Assembly (NCBI GenBank): GCA_964036295.1
Contig: OZ038462.1
Coordinates: 30,528,855-30,592,854, forward strand
Source: Plumapathes pennacea
Taxonomy: Eukaryota; Cnidaria; Anthozoa; Antipatharia; Myriopathidae
DNA: 64,000 bases
Reading direction: 5' to 3'
Below are positions 12,601 through 41,981 of the stretch, one piece after another (within the stretch, counting starts at the first letter, position 1; every line of letters begins with the position of its first letter). Below the pieces are notes generated by a model. It had not been told where the DNA came from. It worked only from the letters and a program-made list of their open reading frames with translations, and did not search any database. The position numbers and the translations under genes are program-made.

Positions 12601-14477
12601 ATGGGGTGATCCGCTCCCTTTTAGAGAGTGATACTCAGTATGTACCAACAACTCAATCTACTTTTTCAGGAATGCTACTGCTAATTTAAAGAAGGAAATA
12701 CAAACCAAGACGTTGCTGTATCTGTCAGAGAGCGACAAGCTGCGTCACACTGAGAGACAACTCCACAATGCGGAGAGCACAGTGGAGCGAATGAACAACG
12801 AAAACATGAAGCTGAAGCTGAGGATTGATGAACTGAAGATTAAACTGCAAACTGGTGCGTGCTAAAACAATCGAATATAGACCATTCAAACCGAACTGGT
12901 CGGTGGTTCATTGGCCCTCCTCCGATACTTTGACTGCCTGTTTCACATGATACAATGTACGATACTACAGACAAAAAAAAAAAAAAAAGGAAAAAAAGAA
13001 CTTGGATCTTAAAATATTTGGAGGAGTATGGCCCAACATCCACCTAACTTATTCTCTTCCAAAACATTTTGAGAAGGCTGGATCAGATATTTCACAAGAG
13101 GGCTAACTACTCTTGAGAAGCGTGTTAGTGAGGTTGAAGGGCTAGATCAACGGCTTAATTTCCCTCTCACGCGTGTCACTGAGCACCGAAGGTGCAAGAG
13201 AAAAAAAATCGGTGAATAATCAATTTTGAATCAATTACAAATTTGCTCATTATGTGGTATAGCTCTAGTGAAAGGGTTAGAAATTTGTTGGAATTTACCA
13301 CGCATTGTAATCCATGAGTAAATTTAGTGACAAGGGTTCTTGTTCACAGATTCTCGGAGGAGACACAAAGAAGTTGAAGCCACTGACAGCACGAGTGAAG
13401 ACCCCAAAGAAACCAGAAGTCTGCCCAAGTCAAAGTCCACTGGATCAATAATGAAGGTGCCTAACAAATACAACGCTGCACTTCCCGAGGCTAAGAGAGA
13501 TGCTGGTCCACATGGTATGTTTTTACTGACAAATCCCAGGAGACAAGGTACGTATGCACTGAAGAGTATTGCAGGCTGGCGCAGCTTTTGGGCGAATGTT
13601 CAGTAAAACGATTCGAAACAGACTTGTTGAAACGTTGGTGGCCAGGGAAAACAAACTGCAAGACCTGTCTCGTCAACTTATAAGAAATCGGCAATGTCTT
13701 GGCACTGCGCATAACGTGTCAGAAAAGCTTATGTCTGATCCATGAACAATCAATAAAGAACAACACTAGTTCTTTGCAGACTGTCGCTCTATCCAATCTT
13801 TCCTGACTATTTTCATGACGGCTGATTTGCCAATGACAATAGGGTTCTCCTATTCATCACAGAATCTAGAAAAAACAACCCGGATGAGGCCGGCAACACA
13901 CCCCAAGTCACCAAAGGGTCCAGAGGTTTGACCAAATCAGGGTCAACAGGATCAATCTTAAAGCCCTCAATGGACCTTAGCCAAGAGATTCTTAGCCTGC
14001 CTGTTATGTCGCAACAAAAACCCTCTGGCGGCTACTTTGGGGAGAAAAATGGGCCTCTTGCCCCAGCTAAACCTGTGCAAAAAGTTACCCCCTTTACAGG
14101 CACCAGCAAGAGCGTGTCGTTTGAACCTCAGGAGGAAGCAACTACAGGAAGTGGAGACTCCAGTGGAAATCCAGTACATGCAGCAGTTGTGTCTTTCAAA
14201 GAGAATGCTGACCCAGAGGTGAGCACAAGTATAGGTTGCCGTTATACAAAAGGCATACCACGATAGAAGAGCCCCTCTAGGAGCGAGACAGAAACAGGCG
14301 TATCTTGTGTCCATTCTTCATACAGTTTTTTTTTTCCAGGTCCATCACGACCAGAGTTTAGTGAGTGAAGCAGCACATGCACAGGAAACTGCCACCGGTG
14401 TAAGAGGTCAGCGGCATGCACCAACTGTGATTCACGTGAAGAAGGCCACAGGGAAAAATGAATGCGCACAACAGTGA
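9614..14477 (+). CDS. SPDL1: Spindly (CCDC99), kinetochore dynein-dynactin adaptor
   Basis: Coiled-coil adaptor that recruits dynein/dynactin to the RZZ corona of kinetochores. Exons: 9614-9799, 9942-10463, 10841-10945, 11322-11432, 11766-11906, 12099-12208, 12670-12854, 13350-13514, 13863-14218, 14340-14477; GT-AG borders and phases agree, giving 672 aa (human 605). Seen: N-terminal coiled coil; CC1 box AANFG (residues 29-33; AAQYG in human), the dynein light-intermediate-chain contact; Spindly box GNSLFGEVEDRR across the exon 3/4 junction (about 265-276), the dynactin pointed-end contact; second coiled coil to about 450; basic, Ser-rich tail; C-terminal CAQQ, a CaaX farnesylation box matching human CPQQ. 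The tail also holds SILK (539-542) and KSVSF (591-595), matching PP1-docking motifs. Start chosen as the first ATG that gives the CC1 box about 30 residues in. Orthology is firm. Confidence 0.95.
10637..10661 (+). repeat. poly-C tract in SPDL1 intron 2
   Basis: A run of C interrupted by one T, inside the SPDL1 intron 10464-10840. Simple low-complexity sequence. Confidence 0.85.
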
Positions 14478-16493
14478 GCTCTCAACTAGCTGGAACTTGA
14501 ACCCGATCTGAATTAGCATTCCAATGCCAGAAAAAAGACAAATGTAGCATCTCTGCTCAGTGTCTTCCAGATCGACACATCAATTTCAGGGCTGCGCATT
14601 AGCGACGACGTGTTGGGATAGCAAAATTTAACATTGAGTTAGCAAGACATCCATGTTAGTAGGCATTCTCTTGTCTTGGTTATTCGTAGTGTTTTCCGTT
14701 CAGTTTCTAAGCATAAATAGCACGTAAAAAATGTAAGTCGCTCGAGTTAAACAAGAGTCAACCTTGTGACGTCACACAGCTTGAAGAATTGTTATACAAA
14801 GGGAAAACGGGGAGGAAATATATAAACGAATAGAATGCTCCCTGCTGCCATTATCCGCAACGTTTGAAACTCCCGAATGGAATTGACGGGGCCTGGGAAC
14901 TCTATTATATTCGACGTCTGAATCAAAACTCGTACTTATCATTTAAGTTGACCTAAATAAGAATTGTATTCAAAAAAATAAAAAATAAAAATGAAGCACT
15001 TTATTTAAGTCTCAATGTATTTAGCACTGCCGTGCTAATTGGGGAGACTTGAAATGCAGAAACTAAATATCATAAACTGAACGCAAATTCGTTAAGAATC
15101 CCAACCGGTGGGAGGCTAACCAGTTGGCTATTTACATAGTGTGGCCGAGGATTTGAACTCAGGGCTACCGTGTTGCAAGTTCAGCTAGTGGTCAGAGTGG
15201 GACTTGAACCTGGGACCTCCGGATTTCAAGTTCGGCGCCCTAACCACTCGGCCACACTGCCTCCTGTAACTGTGAAATGCGACGTCTGACCCGGGCCTTA
15301 GAGTATTGGTCAATTTGTATGATACAAGTGTAAATATTAATTATTGGATTGCTCCAAGTCAGGAAAATTTCCTGGACTAATTAAAGCATGAAGCTTAAGT
15401 ACAAGTACTGTATTCTTGTCCGTTGTACTTTGCCAGTGACCAAGGACAAAATGCACTCAGCAATATAATATGACCTTTGACTAAAATTTATTGTTCTGTA
15501 AGATGAGAGCGGATTTTTGTAAAGCGAAGTGACACATTTTGTTGCCTTTTCTGATTCCAGACATCAGACTGCCTTTATTGTGTGCAAGATAATCCTTCAT
15601 TAGAAACAAACAGTCAAACAAGCACACATGACCAAAGCAATAGTTTTCAAGGGGAAATGTGCCACCGTGCTCGATAAGTGGTATATATTAAATTATTAAT
15701 ATATTAGAGTAAAAAATAAGGAGCTGTGTGTTGTTGCTTATAGTCTTGTCACAGAGCATCACTGGGTTAAAGAGGCCCCTTTGCGCGCCGAAATCCTTGA
15801 TCCGCCATTTTAGGTCCCCGAATAGTCGAAGGGTAAATTAGGAATCCACTTCCATCCGACTCGTTTGAGTAGTCAGTTTGCTTTTGCCTATAAGTGTTAC
15901 TTTAATTCCTACTTTGTAATCGATTTATTACGTTTTTTCGTGTTTCACATTTCTAAATGTAAACAAAAATCATTGAATTGACCAAGAGGAGCCCTTCATC
16001 GCTCTTGCTGTAAAACCATTACAAAAAGTGGAGAAATTAAGTGTCTCCCACAAACAAACAAACAAACAAACACACAAAAAGTGTTGCCTTAAAAAAAAGC
16101 TAACTAAAAGGTTCTGTTTCTCTTTTTCTTGACACAGGCCTGCCTGCCTTTCGCACACATCACACGACTAATAATCACAAAAGTGGCTACTGCATGTAGA
16201 ATAAGTCAACAAATGTGAAGTTACTTGGGTGAAATGGCGGGGTAACACCAACATAGAATATCAAACTGACTGACACCTTGAACACACGGGATCCAGGCAC
16301 TATTCACTGATTGTCTGTGGAACAAAGAGCAGTGTTTGATTGAGTGCGTTGACTTCATGGAAACGTGGTTTGATAGATATTGCAAATTAGTGAAACAGTC
16401 AAAGAAGAAACACAAACACCTAATGAAAGTTCGTCCGTCCGTCCCCCCTCTCTCCACCCCCACCCCCCCCCCCCCCCCCTCCACCCTAAAAAA
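14478..16493. other. convergent 3' flanks of SPDL1 and NEK1
   Basis: Two kb between the SPDL1 and NEK1 stop codons. A possible SPDL1 polyadenylation signal (AATAAA) lies at 14977-14982. For NEK1, on the minus strand, AATAAA can be read at 15924-15929. A tRNA-like SINE lies at about 15140-15263. C- and A-runs occur at 16460-16480. No other gene was recognised. Confidence 0.55.
15189..15263 (-). repeat. tRNA-Ser(UGA)-like sequence, tRNA-derived SINE or pseudogene
   Basis: On the minus strand an A-box-like TGGCCGAGTGG is followed by an anticodon-arm-like CTTGAAA (anticodon UGA by position) and a B-box GGTTCAAGTCC, in the spacing of a tRNA-Ser. The acceptor and T stems pair poorly and the variable arm is short, so a functional tRNA is unlikely. 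A second B-box-like stretch (GTTCAAATCC, minus strand) with another GGCCACACT copy follows at about 15140-15172, as expected in a composite tRNA-derived SINE. Confidence 0.55.
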
Positions 16494-36529
<20,036 letters not shown>

Positions 36530-37117
36530 AGTCTGTAACTAACTTTAAGATATTATTCTCTTTAGTTCAAACTTTGCACATCTCAGATGAAAACAGGATA
36601 GTGAGTGTCGGCTTCCCTAGCTACAGATCGTTAGGGCATTTTAGAAAATGGCGCCCAGATATTTCCGTTGAACACAAACAGGCCAGCTGCTAGCGGACTG
36701 AAGTCATGCGTGAGCGCCGAGTCCCTTTCAAGGCCTGGTTACACAGGGCGCACTACGTAGGTAAAGTCACATAGCGGTGGCTGTTTACGGCCGAGCCGCT
36801 TTGGCAAGACTGTCAGTCTCAAAGGTGGTCGCCCTTGCTTACGAGAGGTTTTACTAATAGTAATTTGACTGAGAAACCAATCCCCCATTCGGTATATGGA
36901 GGCTACTGATCGCTTCAAGGAAGGGTCGCTTTCAACCTTCTGCAGTTCCGGCGATCCTATTTAACTTTAGAACCATGTTTTTTTTTTACGATATGCGAAT
37001 CAGTCGGTTCGGTTAAGTGAAATTCATGCAGATTTTTTTCGGCTGTAGTTCCCAAAGTTAACCCAAGCGAAAATCGACTGATCTCTCAAAATATTTAAAC
37101 CACGAAAGAATACAGAA

Positions 37118-37262
37118 AATATGAAAAAACAAAAACAAAAACAAAAACAAAAACAAAAACAAAAACAAAAACAAAAACAAAAACAAAAACAAAAACAAAA
37201 ACAAAAACAAAAACAAAAACAAAAACAAAAACAAAAACAAAAACAAAAACAAAAACAAAAAC
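37118..37262 (+). repeat. (CAAAAA)n array, about 24 copies
   Basis: A perfect hexanucleotide array of about 145 bp upstream of NEK1. The minus-strand poly-(Leu-Phe) ORF here is a repeat product. Confidence 0.95.
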
Positions 37263-40140
37263 ACAGAAACCCGTATGGAAAGGAAGAGTGAGATAGATCA
37301 GGGTGAACTGGCGAGACTGTAGATCAGTAAATTGCGCAGAGCGTAGGGTGAGGCTTCTGGCTCGTCGAGGTTTGGCCTGGGATGCAAAGGGCGAGGCACC
37401 ACTTGACTGGCCCAGTAGGTAGGTAAGGCGGAGACCCGACTGAGCTTAGGTGCTTGGCCGATTGCTAGGAAACCGCCTCCTAACTATAGCCTTTGCAACG
37501 TATCACACTGACGACGAGCCAGAGGAGAGGGAACAGGGACGGGGGAGTTTCGAAATAAGTGGAAATGCCGAGTGGAATCTCGAGAGGTGTTGGAGAGGAA
37601 CGAGCTTAAGAGGTGTATGCGATGAATGACACTGCAATCTAGGAGGGACGCGGATGGGAGGGGCGAAAATGAGAGAGCTATAAACGGAACAGGCGTTCTG
37701 CTCGAAGCGAAACTGTGAATTGCAGGGGCGGAACACCCCTCGTACCGAAGATGATCGGCGGAAATTCGCTCTATTATCCATTAACTTTTTACTTGACTCC
37801 ATTTAGTTTCCAGTTTCCGCGCGCTTCTCACTTCCGCCTTCTTCGAGACTCTGTTTGAAAACATTGCTTGCGATTGCCCACGTACCGCTGCATCGGTGCA
37901 CCGATTATGAAACTGCCGTTTGCTGACTGGTGCTCTAGTTAAAGTTGACAGGTATGTACAATTTGCAAGTCTGGGTTCAGTGTTGTTCAAAGCAAGAATA
38001 CGCGAATCCTGATTAGGTCAAAATTCGGCCTGAAATCAAGATTGTTTTCGCTCAAAATACGACTTCCTTGGTGTGTTTTGAGCTGGAACAAGCTCTTTAG
38101 TTGGATTGAACAAATGGTCTATGCTATTTGTCTATATGGCTTCGCAGATCAAGAAACTTTCATTCGTTTCAAACTCGCGATCAGATGGTTTGCATGCCAT
38201 CTCTTCCGGTGGATCTAGTGCTTTTTGCCAAGTTAAAAAATCTGCTCCGGAGGCGGCGGTGAACTTGAACTATAATGGAAAAAGAGAAACGTAAACTGAA
38301 GAGTCAGTTACATGCATAATATGCTTGAAATGTATAACTGTCTTGTATTATAGTCGCAGATACTCCCTCGCGCTGTAGTGGGTTTTCAGGAAGCGGGATT
38401 CTTGTCTATTTTTCGCTTGGAGATTATCTTAAAATATTTTTTACAAACCATGGTTAAGCGACGTCACCAGTCGGCCGCTATAAAACATAGGTCCGCAAAG
38501 GTACGTGAAGCTACAAACCTGGACAAAATTGTCGGGACAACGGACATGATTTGTGACTGCCACACGACAATAACACTACCCCTCCCCCCTCCCATTTCAA
38601 TGTTGAAAAGCGGAGAACCAAGACATGATGTGTGTGCGTTGTCAAGTTTATGCCTTCAACATTGTCGAGGGGAAGGGGGCATACATAGCCATTGAATCTG
38701 TAAGCTGAGAGCCGTTCAAAATACTGTGTCCCACACAATTCTGTCCGGTATTGTAATTGCTAGTTGATGATAGTCCATGATAGTCCATGAGCTGATAGAC
38801 ACACAAGGAGCAAAATATAGCTTCCCAAAATATTTCAAGTGGTTGTGTAAATTTCTGCGAGGTAAACCAGATTCTGACTCGTTATAATACTTTCGTAAAG
38901 TAACACACTCCAGCCAATTTTATAAACAAAATGTGAATCTGTGGTCGCCTGACTGCCAGATGCGGCGGCAATGTGTGGATATATCAGCCAGGGGACTGAA
39001 GGGGAAGCAGAATTTCCAAATGCAACCAAAGAATCTACAAACTCACAGTCGCCATAATAGTGTCTTGATTCACCGCGTGCAAGAGAGCCAATATTATATT
39101 TAGAAGACCCCTCTCTGGAGAGGAAATTTGGCACCTGACATTCTGCCGCCAAGTTGTAACATTAGCACGTAAACTATTTACTTTAAGTCTTTCTATGCAT
39201 TTATGTGTTAAGTAGATAATAAAAGACAAACTTTCTCACAGGTCCTGTACCACGGTGGCTTTTATATGAATGACGTTTCATGCCCTCCCCCTCAGTAGCT
39301 TTCGCCACCGAGAGGGGAGACCTAATGAGATGGGCCGAACGGCTGATCGCCCAAGGCGCCGACAAAGCGTATTGCAAATAGCTTCAAAATTACAATGCAA
39401 ATAGCTTCAAAATTACATTACAAATAACTTCAAGAATATTTTTTGCATATAGTTCAGACTAACGTGCACAGTCAGATGTGTTTTCAAGTTTTCGTAGGCA
39501 AGCTAAACTCCAAAATTTGTTGAGACAACTGTCTGCACGCAACTACAGAATATAACCGAGATTAGAATCGCTTATAACTCAATCAGTTTTGCACAGTTAG
39601 GCGATCTTCGATACCGGTTTCTTTCTTTTTTTCTTCTTCTTCTTTTTTAATTTTAACAGAAGCCGTGATTACTCCAGCCAACGCGGCATCCCAACCAATT
39701 AATAAGACGTGTATGGTTTATTACTTTATAAATTACGTTTCTTCGAGTGCAATAAATTTAAAACTGAAAGCGAGAGTCGCTTGTTTACTCTTTCGAAGTG
39801 CCGAAAATATTTTAATTATGCAAAAGTGCCTCATTAAGATCACCAACTGTAATTATTAAGAACTCACTGGTTCCTGACAGCCACAGTTTTAGCCCTTTTC
39901 CAGCAAGCGAAACAAAACCCCAAACATTATCGTCTACGTTATCCTTCAGCGATTTCGAAATATAGAACGGCCCTCATCGTTTTAGTTCTTTTACGGCTCA
40001 TAGCAAGCTTGCCTCCCGTGCAATGGCAAAATATCCGGGACGTTTATAGCCGTCCGTCAAATTGCTTGGCCTTTTATCAACACCTTGTTGTATGAAATCA
40101 CTTCCATCGGTGCTCTATGGTTTCTCATTTTAATGAACTG

Positions 40141-40295
40141 CTTAGCAACCTCGCCTGGCGGTCGTACGACCGACAGACACCCTAAAAAAAGATTTCGAGA
40201 TGGCGACCCGCTTGAAGTTCCAAATAGCACGGTACTACATCATTAGCGTCGTGATTATTACCCTCGCAGAGCTCGGGGATTACGATTGTGTAGAG
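40141..40295. repeat. interspersed repeat sharing TTTCGAGATGGCGACCCG, copy A
   Basis: Shares TTTCGAGATGGCGACCCG and CATTAGCGTCGTGATTATTA with 54940-55082 in the same order and orientation, with diverged sequence between. Non-coding. Class unknown. Confidence 0.6.
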
Positions 40296-40842
40296 GTCCT
40301 TTGTTTCTAAAGAGCAATGGAAAAAATAGCGCTAAGGGGAACTATATTTAGACTGCGCCCTCTTGCTCCGACTTTCCGAAAGGCTAACGCTCGAAACGTC
40401 AGCTTCCAACTGTTTTACGTCCAGGTTTTCACTAGTTTCACACATCGACCCTGATGCGTATTTGTATGCAACTGCGTGCCACATAATGTTGTGTTTCACC
40501 GCATATCCGGCACAGATAAGCTAAAGAAATATGCAAGGGTGCATTATAAGTCCGGCAAGTAGTATAGAGCGGTAGAAAGAACTGCAACCGCCAACTCGAG
40601 CATACTGCATAGAGCCGGTACTCAGTAGTCTTGATATAACTGAAGTGAAAATCGATTCGACCGCGGAGTAAGTAGGCGTTATGTGGCCGGCCGTCGGAGT
40701 ACGTTCTACTGAGAGAGTTTTCACGCATTTCTGAGAGAGCTTTGTCGCATTTCAGTGGAGTAAAGCGTACAAACGAGCAACATGTCAGTACTACTTTGTA
40801 TAATAAATTTTCGAGTGGTAATGGCTAGTCTTGCCCTGATAT

Positions 40843-41118
40843 TTGGCCTGCGAATACAGCGCTTTACTGACCAGGGAGAGCAAGCACCCGGTACATTATT
40901 CTGTAAAATTGCTAAATAAATCAAATCCAGAACAGTATACCGTAATCGAGTATTTTCTCCAAGAAAAAGGAACAACTCAACAGCTATGCACCAATTCACA
41001 GTTGGAGAAGGACAATGGCAAAAAGTATATCGATGCCACTTTGGATGAGTTCTGTGCAAAACGGCTGATTTCGATCCGCAAAAAGTCAGTGGACAATGTA
41101 CCTGTGTGGTCTCCATGA
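40843..41118 (+). CDS. possible small ORF or terminal exon, winged-helix-like C-terminus
   Basis: 91 codons ending in a stop at 41116-41118. There is no ATG at the 5' end (it opens at a TTG), so if real it would be a terminal exon. The last ~55 residues (VIEYFLQEKG, then YIDATLDEFCAKRLIS, ending VPVWSP) have the spacing helix, helix, recognition helix, then Pro-Trp, which recalls small winged-helix domains such as Z-alpha. This is a weak visual resemblance. No upstream exon was identified. It lies 0.9 kb before the HEPN-NB-ARC-TPR gene on the same strand. Confidence 0.2.
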   Translation: MACEYSALLTRESKHPVHYSVKLLNKSNPEQYTVIEYFLQEKGTTQQLCTNSQLEKDNGKKYIDATLDEFCAKRLISIRKKSVDNVPVWSP

Positions 41119-41981
41119 GACAACATCATGGAATCATGACGTCATCATTAACTTGTCCAGAAGCTTCATTTGGTGCTCTACAGTATGAAGTTATTGCATA
41201 TCAAACAGTGAACAGTGCATTTTGAACCATTACACTGAATTGGATGGTTGCAGTGAAATCGTATACAACCTTTGTTCGCTTACGGGACGTGGTCGCTTAC
41301 GGGAATTTCTTACCATGGGAGGCGCGACCTCAGTGAAATCCAGCTTTGACCCACACCAGTGTCAAATAGTACAATTTTCGTGAACGAATAATAAGTTAAG
41401 TTGTAAGAACTCAACCTTATATCCTGTTGCACGTTTCATTACGTATGTCGGTGTTTTGGCCGGTCTGTTTTCTGCAAGGAAGTTAGTCTTTGTTGTTTGG
41501 GAGCGTAGGGTGGTCGCCTACCGGGGGTCAAAAACAATAGAAAAACTCATTTGCCTGCGCGACACGCCTGTGGCGCGCAAAACTGGACACGAGACAATCG
41601 TATCTCATCGAGATTTCGACCGTTTTGCGCACTTCTTCGTAGTGTGGGCTCCCTTTACCCTATGGACAGGAGAGCCGTCAGAAAAAGATGATTGTGGTTT
41701 TGTACTTCATATTTTTTCGGTACGGAATACTGGCAGTCTCAATGTTTTCCGTACGATTTTTATCGGCAGATTACCGGCATATGCCGGTCTACTAGCGGAA
41801 TCTTTGAGTATACTCAATTTTATATAACACGCTTGTGTTCATTGCAAAAGCAATTGAGTTTCAATACAGTCATCAACATTAACCAGTATCGTACTATTGT
41901 ATATATGCATGGGCTATCTGTTCTGCTTTTTCTGATGTGACAGATTGCTGCTGCTCCTGGAATTCTGTAAGTCGAACGACC

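Larger units (their letters stand above)
36530..41981. other. intergenic region between NEK1 and the HEPN-NB-ARC-TPR gene
   Basis: Holds the NEK1 5' flank, a (CAAAAA)n array, one repeat also found at 54940, a 22-bp direct repeat (CAAATAGCTTCAAAATTACA, about 39374-39440) and a CGAAACGTCAGC motif at about 40390. Short ORFs (for example 38378-38695 plus, 37503-37802 minus, 41456-41827 plus) resemble no family I know and lack splice or start support. One ORF at 40843-41118 is listed separately. Confidence 0.5.

Noticed and set aside
15189..15263. Functional tRNA-Ser gene
   Set aside because: Acceptor and T-stem pairing is poor and the variable arm is too short for tRNA-Ser. It fits a SINE or pseudogene better.
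37058..37264. Poly-(Leu-Phe) minus-strand ORF
   Set aside because: Translation of the (CAAAAA)n array.
38378..38695. 105-codon plus-strand ORF with a basic stretch (MVKRRHQSAAIKHRSAK)
   Set aside because: No recognised family; ends in a Pro-rich stretch from a CCCCTCCC run; an antisense ORF of similar size overlaps.
41937..41981. Upstream extension of the HEPN ORF to 41937
   Set aside because: It opens at GTG, not ATG. The first ATG (41982) gives the expected family N-terminus.
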